Source of the DNA: Bactericera cockerelli
Taxonomy: Eukaryota; Arthropoda; Insecta; Hemiptera; Triozidae
Assembly (NCBI GenBank): GCA_024516035.1
Contig: CM044963.1
Coordinates: 21,267,321 to 21,331,320 of the forward strand
Length of the DNA stretch: 64,000 bases
Direction: 5' to 3'
Position numbers and translations under genes: made by a program. Each line of letters opens with the position of its first letter. Position 1 is the stretch's first letter. The notes under the pieces were generated by a model, which was given only the letters and a program-made list of their open reading frames with translations, had not been told where the DNA came from and did not search any database. Of the stretch, positions 1 to 9,540 are shown in pieces.

Positions 1-330
1 AAACCTGAAACAGGTTGATGAGGTCGTTTAATATTGGAAAAATGAATCCTCTCGGAGGTGTTTCCATGAGATTTTGTAATGTTTGCGGTCTTCAGCTGCT
101 TATTGATGTTGGAGATTTGTTCCGCCTTGTACTTTGGTTTTGTTTTAGATTGTTTTTGTTTATTTACAACAAATACCTTGTCTGGTATTTTATCCGGTAG
201 GGGTTCTCTTTTGGTATTTGCTTTATCAATGACCTTTTGTTTACGATCTTCAATTCTATTTTGGATGATTTCATATAGAAGTTTCATTTCTCTTTGTGAG
301 AGCAAAGATAATTTGAGGTAAGCTTTTGCT
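1..330 (-). CDS. pol: Pol C-terminal tail (integrase C-terminal region) in a shifted frame, runs off window
   Basis: After the 284-2,443 frame stops at 284, a different minus-strand frame is open from about 325 down to base 1. Its peptide is lysine-rich and contains KPKYKAEQI and a long helix-like stretch (LLYEIIQNRIEDRKQK), as expected for the region after the integrase core. The switch falls at a T-run on the plus strand (324-327, A4 on the coding strand), so a one-base indel explains the break. The true C-terminus is outside the window. Confidence 0.7.
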
Positions 331-2443
331 CAAGATCTGCAGTTATAGCATCTTCTTTTTCAAAATGCCCGTTAATTAATTGTATAGGTCTCAGTTCAGT
401 CACGGAATGTATTGTATGGTTATAAGCTAGTACTGCATATTTTACCTTGATGTAGATTGGTTCCATTTTAAATTCTTCCCTGGTGTTAAAAAGTCTTACA
501 TGTTCAATTAAAGATGAGTGGAAACGTTCGACTTGCCCATTTGACTCAGGGTGTTGCGAAGAGTTGAAATGAAGTTTTACTTTGTGGAATGCAAGTAGCT
601 CTTGTACTGTTGAATTCTTGAATTCGGTTCCATTGTCTGCTATTATTAGGGATGGAAGTCCATGGTGAGAGAATGAGTCTAAAAGTTTTTCTGTCACATC
701 GATGGCTTGTGCCGATTGAAGAGTGTATACTTGTGCAAACTTTGAGAAGGAATCGATTATACTTAAAAATTTGGTTTTTTCAATACTTATAGTGTCAATA
801 TGTATTATTTCAAAAGGTTTTGTAGCTGTTGGTGTTTTGTTGTAGAATGGTTTTAAAGGTTTCCTATCATATTTAGTTGTTTGACATTCTTCACAGTTGT
901 TTATGTACTTCTGAACTGTTCCGACCATATCTGGCCAATAGTAGGTTTCCTTAAGTTCGTTATAGGTTTCTTGTATACCTCGGTGGTTTGTCAAACCTTC
1001 ATGTTGGTTTTTTATTATTTCAATTTTTTCCTTTTCTTTGGTAACATCTTGTAATATTTTATTTGTCTTGGTGAAATCTATTTTTGAATCTTTGAAGTAG
1101 GTTTGCAAAGTTCTTGATAATGCGACGTACAAAGATGGTGTTTCAAAATAGATAGCATATTTTATTCCTGGGGCTATCCATTCTTTAATGAATTCTTTTA
1201 GGTGCTCTTCCGTTTTTGTTGCGGGAATCTCTGCAATTATTCTTTGTTTGTCTTTGTGTAGTATCAGTGTTTTTACAGGGTTAGGTTTAATTTCAACAGT
1301 TTTTAGAATGATTTGATTCCTACTCATGTTCAAGATCTTTTCTGATATAGGAATTCCAATGAGGGGGTTTTCTTCGGAGGAATGAATTGTATTTATGTCT
1401 TCTTCTTCGTTTGTAATGGGTATTGGTGGTGGTAAACATAACTCGGTTGAATCTTCGTCCAATTGTTGTGCAAAGTCATTGTAGTATTCTGCTATTGTTT
1501 CTGCTTCTAAAAATTGTTCGGTTAACTCCTGGTTTTCTGTTGGTTCTGTCAGCTCGACATATCTTTCTTTAATTAGATCGTCTAACTCTTGCATTACTTC
1601 TGTATTATTCTGGGAGATGTCTGGTTGAGCTGCTGTTGACAAGTTGTCAAGTTCACGTCTTGTTTTTTCTATAAATTGTTGAATTGGATTCAATTCTTTG
1701 GTGTTTAGTTCGATGCGAGATAGTGCATCGGCATTCGAGTTCTGTGTTCCTTTCTTATACACAATGTCGTATGTGTACTCTTCAAGTTTCAATCTCCATC
1801 TGGTTAACTTGGAACTTGGGTCTTTTACGGAAAATAGCCATTGCAATGGCTTGTGATCGGTTACAATTACAAACCGTCTTCCATATAGGTAGGGCCTAAA
1901 GTGTTTCACTGCCCATACTATTGCGAGTAGTTCCTTTTCGGTTGTACTGTAGTTTCTTTCATGATCGTTTAATGTTCGGCTTGCAAATGCTACAGGTTTG
2001 TCCTTTCCTATAGGTCCTTGGGATAATATGGCACCTATAGCTACATTGCTAGCATCTGTTGTGAGATTGAAAGGTCTAGAAAAATCAGGATACTGTAATA
2101 CGGGTTCCTCAGTCAACAATTTTTTACATTTTTCAAAGCACTCCTTATATTCGAGATTATTTATGTCAATAATTGCGTCCTTTTTTAAACATTTGGTCAT
2201 TGGTTTAGTTATCTTGGCAAAATCTTTAATGAACTTTCTATAATATCCAAGGAGACCTAAGAATCCTTTGATCTGCTTGGTAGTCTTTGGGATGGGGTAC
2301 GCTTTGATGGCTTCTATCTTTTTTGGGTTAGGTTTTACTCCATCAGTTGTTACAAGGTGACCTAAGTACTCTACTTCCTTACGCAAGAATTCTGACTTAT
2401 CTAGTTGTATTTTTAAGTTTGATTCCTTGATTCTGTCAAACAC
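284..2443 (-). CDS. pol: Pol part 2: end of RT, RNase H and integrase of the gypsy-like element
   Basis: This 719-residue frame starts inside the RT domain (FLGLLGYYRKFI thumb/connection region). RNase H follows with the conserved TDAS near residue 130, TTEKELLAIVWA, TDHKPL and NADALSR. The integrase has a zinc-binding HHCC region (H and H around NQHEGLTNHRG, CEEC later) and a D,D(35)E core seen as HIDTISIE, IADNGTEF and HPESNGQVERFH. These domains copy the RNA to DNA, remove the RNA strand and insert the DNA. The first methionine is an artefact of the frame break at about 2,450; in the element this is one Pol polypeptide with the upstream frame. A second break near 325 removes the C-terminal tail from this frame. 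Confidence 0.9.
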   Translation of the reverse strand: MFDRIKESNLKIQLDKSEFLRKEVEYLGHLVTTDGVKPNPKKIEAIKAYPIPKTTKQIKGFLGLLGYYRKFIKDFAKITKPMTKCLKKDAIIDINNLEYKECFEKCKKLLTEEPVLQYPDFSRPFNLTTDASNVAIGAILSQGPIGKDKPVAFASRTLNDHERNYSTTEKELLAIVWAVKHFRPYLYGRRFVIVTDHKPLQWLFSVKDPSSKLTRWRLKLEEYTYDIVYKKGTQNSNADALSRIELNTKELNPIQQFIEKTRRELDNLSTAAQPDISQNNTEVMQELDDLIKERYVELTEPTENQELTEQFLEAETIAEYYNDFAQQLDEDSTELCLPPPIPITNEEEDINTIHSSEENPLIGIPISEKILNMSRNQIILKTVEIKPNPVKTLILHKDKQRIIAEIPATKTEEHLKEFIKEWIAPGIKYAIYFETPSLYVALSRTLQTYFKDSKIDFTKTNKILQDVTKEKEKIEIIKNQHEGLTNHRGIQETYNELKETYYWPDMVGTVQKYINNCEECQTTKYDRKPLKPFYNKTPTATKPFEIIHIDTISIEKTKFLSIIDSFSKFAQVYTLQSAQAIDVTEKLLDSFSHHGLPSLIIADNGTEFKNSTVQELLAFHKVKLHFNSSQHPESNGQVERFHSSLIEHVRLFNTREEFKMEPIYIKVKYAVLAYNHTIHSVTELRPIQLINGHFEKEDAITADLEQKLTSNYLCSHKEK

Positions 2444-3804
2444 TTTTTGACATTGTCCAAGTGGTGTTCTAGTGATGACCCAAAGATTATAATGTCATCT
2501 AAATATACAAGACAGCATTCATTTACAAGTCCTCTGAGGACATTGTCCATTACTCTTTGAAAAGTAGATGGAGAGTTTTTTAGTCCCATGGGCATTCTGA
2601 CATATTCATAATGCCCATGTTCTGCATTGAAAGCGGTTTTTGGTATGCTTTCTTCGTCCATCTCGACCTGGTAAAAACCACTTGCTAGATCGAGAGTTGT
2701 AAAATATTGGCATCGGCCCAACTTATCAAGTAAATCCGTGATGTTCGGTAGCGGATACTTGTCATCAATGGTTTTTTCATTCAGTTTTCGGTAATCGATA
2801 ACGATTCTCCATTTCTTTTGCCCGGAGGCATCCATTTTTTTCGGCACTACCCAGATGGGTGAGGACCATGGTGAGTAGGAGGGGCGGATAATTCCTTCCT
2901 CCAGCATTTTGGTAATCTGCTTCTGCACTTCTTTTCTATGCACCTCTGGATATCGATAGGACTTGGTGTAAATGGGTGTTTCGTCATGCGTTCTGATTAC
3001 ATGCCTGATTTGGTTGGTAAAGCTGAGATGTTGTCCTTCTAGGTGAAATATTCCATTGTATTCTTCTAAGAGAGCTTCTAGTTTAAACTTTTCTTCTTCA
3101 TTGAGGTGATCACTACGGATGAGATTAAAACTAAATTTTTGAGAGGTGGTAAGGTTATTTAAGCATGATCCAGTTGTATAATTCTCGGTAAACTCTTCCA
3201 TGAATGTTGGTTTGGTGTACAAGTCGAATTTTTGTTGTGTTGGATTATGTATTGTGCAGAGAGTTCTACCATTTTGTACTCTTGAAATGCCTTCTTGGAT
3301 GGTGCAGTTTCCTAGTTTTTTCTCTGGAATAAGTACTTCTCCGTTCTCTATGTTTTTCACTCTGAGTTCGATGACTTGTTCACACTCAGGATAAATCTCA
3401 ATCTTGTAGACTTCTTGTTCTGTATTTTTCATTTCGAGTTTGATTTTGATGTGATTGTTGCTCAAAGTATTTTCATTTAAATTTACACATAATTTTAGTT
3501 TTTGCAAGGTGTCTATTCCTATTAAACAGTCAAAATAATCATGGAAGTCGAACAGATGAAATTTCAACTTCTCGTTGGATTTGAACATTGGAAAGGCAGG
3601 AATGGTGATGCTATATTTTTCTCGACTTTTGCCATGTGCTGTTCTGATTTCATAGGGGTCATTACGTATGAAATTATTAAAATATTTCCTGGCCTTGGTT
3701 GGCTTGATGAATGATTTCGTACTTCCCGTGTCTACTAAGACTCGAAGGTGGTAATCTGGTGTTGTGAAGTACGGCAGGTGGTTGTCTTGATTGGTGAGGT
3801 TCAT
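2413..3804 (-). CDS. pol: Pol part 1: aspartic protease and reverse transcriptase
   Basis: This 463-residue frame carries the retropepsin motif DTGST near residue 26 and GIDTL near 96. The RT palm motifs follow in order: WRIVIDYRKLNEKT, LDLASGFYQVEM, MPMGLKNSPSTFQ and the catalytic YLDD. The ATG overlaps the gag stop in a TAATG pentamer (3,802-3,806), so coupled termination-reinitiation, or a -1 shift just upstream, would be needed to express it. The frame ends with about 11 out-of-frame residues after DNVKK, because an A-run near 2,450 is one base out of register with the downstream frame. Confidence 0.9.
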   Translation of the reverse strand: MNLTNQDNHLPYFTTPDYHLRVLVDTGSTKSFIKPTKARKYFNNFIRNDPYEIRTAHGKSREKYSITIPAFPMFKSNEKLKFHLFDFHDYFDCLIGIDTLQKLKLCVNLNENTLSNNHIKIKLEMKNTEQEVYKIEIYPECEQVIELRVKNIENGEVLIPEKKLGNCTIQEGISRVQNGRTLCTIHNPTQQKFDLYTKPTFMEEFTENYTTGSCLNNLTTSQKFSFNLIRSDHLNEEEKFKLEALLEEYNGIFHLEGQHLSFTNQIRHVIRTHDETPIYTKSYRYPEVHRKEVQKQITKMLEEGIIRPSYSPWSSPIWVVPKKMDASGQKKWRIVIDYRKLNEKTIDDKYPLPNITDLLDKLGRCQYFTTLDLASGFYQVEMDEESIPKTAFNAEHGHYEYVRMPMGLKNSPSTFQRVMDNVLRGLVNECCLVYLDDIIIFGSSLEHHLDNVKKCLTESRNQT

Positions 3805-4820
3805 TAGTGTTGATCTTCCGAGGCGTCGAGGTGAAAATCCTCTTCAGTTTCGTTTTCGTCTGGGAAGAACTCCTCTGGTTCCTGTTCATAGTCTTCGGGC
3901 GGTATTTCTTCAGACTCTATGTTGTGCATGTTATAGTTGTTTCTTATGGTTTGTGCACTCATTGGAGTTGGTTTGGTAATTTGACCTGTCGGCTTATTCC
4001 AGACGTTTTGTTTAGGACCGTTGTTTTGTTGTGAATTATTTGAAGTCAACGGGTTATTATTATTGGGTTTGGTTTGATAGTTAGAGAAACGATTAAAGGT
4101 GTTGGGTTGATAGTTTTTGTTATTCTGATTATTTCCACTGAACTTATTTCTAAAAGCTGGTGGGATATAACGGTTCGAATTCGAGTTTTGGTTAAATTGT
4201 TTACTTTGAGAATAATTGTTATTTTTGTTAACACTGCTGGTAGTCGCGCTCGCGTTCGCGTTGATTTGAAAATCGTTTGTTAATATGCTTAGAGCCTCAT
4301 TTAAGCTCTTAGGGTCCTTTGTTCTCATCAAAGAACCTAGAGGTTCTCGGAGACCTTTCAAGAAAGTCCTCAAACCTAGTTTTTCAACGTACTTGTTGAC
4401 ATCGGCTTCGCCGGTTACATCGTTGTGAGTGGCAATATAGCTGCCATGTAGATTTATTTGTGTTTGAATTCTGGTATGGAAGGCAAATGGTGTTTCATTG
4501 CCGTATTGCCGCATATTGCATAGTTCAATAGTCAATGTATAACAGTCCCTCTTGTCACTGTAAGTGTCTAAGAGAGCTGTTTTCAAATCTGCCCAAGTTT
4601 GGATGGAGTGGGAGCTCAAATTTAATTTGGCCTCTCCTTTAATTTTATTTTTAATTGAATTCAATAAGAAAAAGTTTTGAAAATTGTTAGGATTGTTTTT
4701 GTCATGAAAATAATTAACAAGGCTTTCGGCCACTGTTAAGAAATCTGGGAGCAATGGCACTTCGCCACTAAACTCCGGGATCATCTTCAAGTGATCCATT
4801 TTTAGTTCTGGTACACTCAT
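3804..4820 (-). CDS. gag: Gag-like structural protein of the gypsy-like element
   Basis: This 338-residue frame lies immediately upstream of protease-RT. The first ~190 residues are a helical capsid-like region (LPDFLTVAESLVNYF, IQTWADLKTALLDTY, LGLRTFLKGL) like the gag proteins of insect gypsy elements. About residues 190-290 are extremely Asn/Gln/Ser-rich, and the tail is acidic (EEIPPEDYEQEPEEFF). No CCHC zinc knuckle is present, as in several insect gypsy-group gags. The TAA stop shares its last A with the pol ATG. Gag would assemble the particle in the cytoplasm and package element RNA. Confidence 0.82.
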   Translation of the reverse strand: MSVPELKMDHLKMIPEFSGEVPLLPDFLTVAESLVNYFHDKNNPNNFQNFFLLNSIKNKIKGEAKLNLSSHSIQTWADLKTALLDTYSDKRDCYTLTIELCNMRQYGNETPFAFHTRIQTQINLHGSYIATHNDVTGEADVNKYVEKLGLRTFLKGLREPLGSLMRTKDPKSLNEALSILTNDFQINANASATTSSVNKNNNYSQSKQFNQNSNSNRYIPPAFRNKFSGNNQNNKNYQPNTFNRFSNYQTKPNNNNPLTSNNSQQNNGPKQNVWNKPTGQITKPTPMSAQTIRNNYNMHNIESEEIPPEDYEQEPEEFFPDENETEEDFHLDASEDQH

Positions 4821-5352
4821 TTTGATTTGACTTTCGTCAATTGAAAAATTAGAAAATAAATTTAAAAGTGATGATTCTATTTCAGAGTCGTATGAATGTT
4901 CGAGTTCTGAATCACTTCCACTGTTCGAATCAACCGGTTCTGAATCAGAATCCGTTTTGAATAATAAAAATAAACAATAAAATAAATAAAGATTTTGATA
5001 AAATTTAATTTACAACATTTAATTTTTTTAGCTTGTGAAGTCTTTAAAAATAATGCAGTGCACACTTACAGTATCAGGATGACTCGATGCATCAGGTCTG
5101 GGGATTGGAAGACTTCACACTGGAAAATAATGATAGGGACGCTCCCGCTGCGATTGGTAGCTAGGTAGGTCGGCTGAAGTAGGTAGACAGGCTGGTTGAG
5201 GTAGCTCAGCAACTGACAGGAAAATTCTCCGGTAGTACGGGTGATCCGTTGGGGTAATGAGGTAGAGGTGAGATAAAGATGTATTCAGTAGAAAATTTTA
5301 AAGATGAGGTAGATCCCACTTTGCAGAGGAAAATTTTCGCTTTTCTTGCAAA
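4821..5352 (-). other. 5' leader of the retrotransposon
   Basis: This untranslated leader lies between the primer site and the gag ATG. It includes Ser/Glu-type codon runs just upstream of gag (4,870-4,950) in a short open stretch that I do not recognise. No long ORF is supported. Confidence 0.5.
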
Positions 5353-5356
5353 GGAT

Positions 5357-5374
5357 CCTGTTCCGATTGCGCCA
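5357..5374 (-). promoter_or_regulatory. Putative tRNA primer binding site
   Basis: Directly after the LTR end on the coding strand the sequence is TGGCGCAATCGGAACAGG. TGGCGC- at this position is the usual start of a tRNA-primed binding site in the gypsy group. The first T overlaps the LTR terminus. The particular tRNA was not identified. Confidence 0.6.
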
Positions 5375-5775
5375 GTTAAAGGTGTCGCGGTTGCGATTGC
5401 CTTTTTAAAAAGTTTATTTTTTTTATTTCACCAAAAATTTTATAAGTTCAAAATAGGCTTAAATCAAAGAAAATAAAAAGAATGTCTTATAATAAAAATG
5501 GATACAGCAAATTGGTATTCAAAATGCTTAGAATTCAATGATAAATCGTTTATTAAAATAATAAGTTTAAAAATAAGAACTTTAAAAGGAAAAGTTGGAC
5601 TTAGCCAAATTAATAATAAAAAGATCGATAAAAATGAAATCAAAAGATCGAGAGACACAGACCCTGTCCGATACAGGTGATAATCTTGACTGACTACGTG
5701 CTGATCGAGAGTGGCTCAGCGGATGCAAGATATGAGATGGGGGCTGCTGAATCAGCAAGACAGCGGCACATAACT
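5374..5775 (-). repeat. 5' LTR of the gypsy-like element
   Basis: On the coding strand the LTR would start AGTTATGTGCCGC (at 5,775) and end CCTTTAACT (at 5,374), giving a 5-bp inverted terminus AGTTA/TAACT and a length of 402 bp. It abuts the primer site, and outside it lies TATA, the target favoured by 17.6/297-type elements. The second LTR that would prove the limits is outside the window. Confidence 0.6.
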
Positions 5776-5779
5776 TATA

Positions 5780-6940
5780 TGTACAATTGTACATAAGAGG
5801 TTTTTTTTAAGTTCTCATGTATTTATATTTTAACAAATAAACATAATAAATAAATAATGAGGGTACGCACACCTTCAAAAGATAAAAATCTTGTGTTGAA
5901 GGTTTGTCGGTCCCAAGTCCCAAAATATGAGGGGTAATAATCAATTATACAGCTCCAAAATATTTTATGGGCTAGGTCTCTCTTGGTTTTTTAGCTACTA
6001 ACCATAATAAGAATTGTGAAAATGGATATTTTTCAACAACCGGCCATGCCTTAGTAAATTCGCCGCAATCATAAATACGAAGCGGCTAGTATAATTATTT
6101 AAATTTCATCCGAATATCAAGTTGTCACTAATATCATTTCAGATCTTAGTTATTTTTGTTGTAGTGGTAAAATTCAATATACAAAGTTACAAACCTGTTT
6201 TGACTCTTAAAATTATCTCTTGCAATATTACATCAAATGAATAATTTTTGTCTTCGCTGATGCACTAAAAATTTGGCATGCACAGTGCACAGTGGCTGAT
6301 ATTCTCGTATTTCCTATAACATAAATTGGATTTATGAAATTTCAGATTAGGTACCACTTCAAGGTGAAAAGAATAATTTTATTCTCCAGTGCTCAAAGTG
6401 TGGTGACCCTTAATCTGAGGAGGTCTTTAGGTACAGAAATAAAATTAATATATCCTGTAAAGAGAACCTGTTTATTCTAAATTCTGCCAAATAAAGAATT
6501 GCAGGAAATATTTTACCAAGTCACCAAGACATAATATTTTACTCAGGTATTGCCCACAGGGTACAGGTTTGCAATGCGAGGATTATTGTGTATAACACCA
6601 AGACGGTTGCAGTATATGATTAACAGAATTCCAGCGAGTCTGAATTCCAGTGATTCAATCTTATAAAATCCAGTGGATCTTACAAAATTATCCATGCCAC
6701 CACTTGTATCAATATCATTATAAAATATCCACCACCACTTGTATAAATATCATTATAAAAAAAGCTATATACAATTTAGTGTGTGAAAATATTACTATTT
6801 CGCCTGGCAAGCATCACTGAGCTGTTAAATAAACATAAAATAATGCATAATAAATTATGTATTTTTTCGTAGTTTGTAGTAAGGTAGTTGAACAGGAGTA
6901 CTATTTTATTTTATTTTACTAAATCGACGGGGGAAATTCC
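5780..6940. other. AT-rich sequence without a recognisable gene
   Basis: No long ORF or clear element was seen. Around 6,040-6,060 there is a GGCCATGCCTTAGTAAATT stretch that also occurs near the 3' end of the Helitron at 22,713-22,971, so a relic may be present. Confidence 0.4.
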
Positions 6941-7510
6941 CATTTTACAAAAGCAAAGCAGTACAAAAAAAATACAAATAAATTGAAATAAAATTAAACA
7001 AAATGACAGGAATTGTCAATATTACATTATAAAAAAAATATCAACTAGAAATAATTAACTTAACTTAATCATTTTAAATCTAGTGGCAGATTGTGGCTCT
7101 TACTTAGAGGTCGCAGAGCAGAATCTTTGGCGAAGAAGAAGTCGATGTCCCTATCACTGGCTAGGTTCCCTCTGGCTAGTCGTTGCAATCTATTGACTGT
7201 TGAGTGCAGTGAACTCTTCGTTCTGGATTGCACATTTGCACAAGTCTAAAAAAATCTTTGTTTCTGGTATTTTTACTATTAGCTCGCAGGTTAATTGCTC
7301 CAAGTATTTCTGGTAAATAAGTTGTGCCATTTAGTAGTTAATCCAAAAAAAATCAAATCATTTAGTTGTCTTCTATTTTCTAAGGTGGGAATGTTAAATT
7401 GAGTCTCTATAGGGTTGTAGTTATGGTTAACAATTTTGATTTTGGCTTTAAATGCGATCATTGATAAGAATTTATGTTGGACTAGCGGGCTGTCGCCCGC
7501 TTTGCGGGCC

Positions 7511-7783
7511 GAGGCATGGCCGTAGTGTATTGAGGCATGACCGTAGTGTATTGAGGCATGGCCGTAGTGTATTGAGGCATGACCGTTCTGTATTGAAGCA
7601 TGACCGTAGTGTATTGAGGCATGGCCGTAGTGTATTGAGGCATGAACGTAGTGTATTGAGGCATGAACGTAGTGTATTGAGGCATGAACGTAGTGTATTG
7701 AGGCATGACCGTAGTGTATTGAGGCATGAACGTAGTGTATTGAGGCATGACCGTAGTGTATTGAGGCATGACCGTAGTGTATT
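7511..7783. repeat. 21-bp minisatellite, 13 copies
   Basis: The unit is GAGGCATGGCCGTAGTGTATT with GGCC/GACC/AACG variants; 273 bp equals exactly 13 units. Because 21 is a multiple of 3, both strands stay open and give heptapeptide repeats (LRHDRSV, MPQYTTV), which I regard as artefacts. It amplifies a short segment next to the Helitron 3' hairpin; the 34,549 copy has only a single start of this unit. Confidence 0.9.
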
Positions 7784-7799
7784 GAGGTCCGTCTAATTG

Positions 7800-8530
7800 A
7801 AAATCTAGAGCGTGAAAAAAAACCTACACACCAAATTTGAACATTTTTGGACTTACCAATACGGAGTAACAGGCAGTTGTTGTAGTGGGAATTTCAAAAA
7901 TATTCTGTCTAATTTCTCATCTAGACCGTAAAACGAACCTACACACCAAATTTGAACTTTTTAGGGCTTACCAATATGGAGTAATAGGCAGGTGTTGTAG
8001 TGGGAGTTTTAAAAAAATCCCATCCAAATGCACATCTAGACTGTAAAAAAACCTACATACCAAATTTGGACTTCTTCGGACTTACCAGTGCGGAGAAAAG
8101 TAGTGGAAGTACATTTTCCTTTTTCGCCAATGGCAGATGTTGTAGTGGGAGTTTCGAAAAGCCCAATTTTGCAGATTCAGACAATAAGACAAACATAAAT
8201 ACCAAATTTGAACTTTCTCGGATTTATCAATGCGGAGAAATAGCGTTGAAAGTAAAAAGTCCTTTTTCGCCAATGGCAGGTGTTGTAGTGAGAATTTCGA
8301 AAAATCCCGTCTTATTGCACATCTAGACTATAAGACAAAGCTACCTACCAATTTTAAACTTTCTCGGATTTATCAATGCGGAGAAATAGCGTTGAAAGTA
8401 AAAAGTCCTTTTTCGCCAATGGCAGGTGTTGTAGTGAGAATTTCGAAAAATCCCGTCTTATTGCACATCTAGACTGTAAGACAAAGCTACCCACCAAATT
8501 TCAGCTTCCTAGGACTTACCAATTCGGAGA
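7800..8530. repeat. Tandem units of about 110-146 bp inside the Helitron
   Basis: Six recurrences of a block with CACATCTAGACTGTAAGAC, an ACCAAATTT box, a CTCGGATTTATCAATGCGG-type box and a GGCAGGTGTTGTAGTG box. Early units are ~110 bp; the last two, starting near 8,230 and 8,376, are 146 bp and nearly identical. The 34,549 Helitron has one unit. Confidence 0.8.
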
Positions 8531-8929
8531 AACAGTGATGAATCAGTCAGTCAGTCAGTCAATCAGTCAGTCAGTGAGTGAAACTCTCTTTTATAAGTAT
8601 AGATAGCTTCAAGAGCTTTAATAATATACGACACTGATAGTGAGGTGTCCAAATGATAGAGCAATATTCGAGTACTGACCGGACGTAGGCGTAGTACAGG
8701 ACCTTTAGTGTAGCAACGCTTGAGAATTCCTTGAGAATACTATGCTTCAAAGTCATCTTTTCATAAATTTAATATTCCTTTTCATTTTCACCAAATCTTG
8801 CGATTTTTCAGTTTTTCGCCAATTATTATCTCGATAGTAAAAATATAATTATAATATCGCCTTATTTTTATACTGTCGATTAAGACCACTAAAGTCCCAT
8901 TATTCCAGCAGTAAGCCCAAGACATATTT

Positions 8930-9055
8930 TTATGTGGTAAAAATCCCAAATGGGAGGATAACTTGTCATGTCCCTGTTGGGTTTCGAACTAACGACCTCT
9001 GGAAACTTTGGATTCACAGAGTGCCGCCTTTACCACTGAGCTACCGGGATAGATT
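8930..9055 (-). repeat. tRNA-derived SINE, single copy in window
   Basis: On the minus strand GGTAGCTCAGTGGTAAAGG resembles a pol III A box, and TAGTTCGAAACCC a B box about 50 bp later. The head folds roughly like a tRNA (6 of 7 acceptor pairs), but the anticodon arm is irregular and a non-tRNA body follows, so this is a SINE or tRNA relic rather than a tRNA gene. Confidence 0.5.
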
Positions 9056-9059
9056 GTTT

Positions 9060-9540
9060 TTACTATCGAGTACCTTCTTGTAAAAACATTGTTTGAAGTA
9101 GAATCAATTTTAAAATCTAGAACGACATATTTATTTCTAATGGAATAAATCCATACGCGATGTACCAATAGTTGTAAATAATAAAATTATACTTAATGCA
9201 TTCCTCCAATATCATTGTTGATAGAAATTACTCGTTCATAAATTATTGGAATTTTTAAGAAACTATTGAAAACTCTTTTTTATAAACGGACTATAATGGC
9301 TGAGGAAGACAAAATATTGTATAATAAAACCTTGGATTATTCAGACGTTTGATACATGAGAAGTTTATCATCAAAACATTCTGGAAATATTTACTGCTGG
9401 GCTAAAAATAGAATAAATAAACGGGCAATTATGTACCAATCCTCCTCGTGAATCATTGTGAAGAAAATTTATCAACTTTTAATCGAAACATTAGGTAGGT
9501 ATGTCAAAAAAAACTAATTTTCTTCAAATTTATTTAAAAA
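9060..9540. other. AT-rich flank of the left duplication arm
   Basis: No gene seen. AGGTAGGTATGTCAA at 9,493-9,507 recurs in the same orientation at about 35,970, just outside the other arm. Confidence 0.4.

Larger units (their letters stand above)
1..5775 (-). mobile_element. Ty3/gypsy LTR retrotransposon (17.6/297/gypsy-like), 3' end outside window
   Basis: The element reads right to left: 5' LTR (5,374-5,775), primer binding site, leader, gag, protease-RT-RNase H-integrase. It leaves the window at base 1 before any env frame or 3' LTR. The domain order PR-RT-RH-IN is that of Ty3/gypsy elements. The LTR limits (AGTTA...TAACT) and a TATA target flank at 5,776-5,779 fit the insect gypsy/17.6/297 group. 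The pol frame is broken twice, each time at an A-run, so the element is either a slightly decayed copy or an intact one with indel errors. Whether it carries an env gene cannot be seen here. Confidence 0.9.
7482..8603 (-). mobile_element. Non-autonomous Helitron with internal tandem expansions
   Basis: Read on the minus strand it starts TCTATACTTATAAAAGAG after a host A. It ends with the hairpin GCCCGCAAAGCGGGC and CTAG before a host T. That is the Helitron hallmark: 5' TC, 3' hairpin plus CTRR, A|T target, no target duplication. A 255-bp relative with the same ends lies at 34,549-34,803. No Rep/helicase ORF is present. The interior consists of a CAGT-type microsatellite, several ~110-146-bp tandem units and a 21-bp minisatellite. 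Confidence 0.8.
6950..8760 (-). pseudogene. LINE reverse-transcriptase C-terminal relic, split by a Helitron
   Basis: On the minus strand, 8,604-8,756 encodes LKVLYYAYVRSVLEYCSIIW, the typical region after the RT palm in Jockey/CR1/I-type LINEs. It continues beyond the Helitron at 7,481 with FLSMIAFKAKIK, then PTLENRRQLNDL and, in another frame, INLRANSKNTRNKDFF. Joining the host DNA at the A|T insertion point gives an uninterrupted reading across the boundary (ALEAI then QHKFL). Later frameshifts and stops show that the copy is dead. Confidence 0.75.

Noticed and set aside
3677..3889. 70-codon ORF in the third frame across the gag-pol junction
   Set aside because: Overlaps two well-supported frames and has no conserved motif; treated as a shadow.
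7511..7783. CRISPR-like regular array
   Set aside because: Contiguous 21-bp tandem units without unique spacers, in a eukaryotic genome. The same applies to the 18-bp arrays near 62-64 kb.
7452..7796. Open frames on both strands with heptapeptide repeats
   Set aside because: The unit is 21 bp, so any frame without a stop stays open; it is internal to a Helitron.
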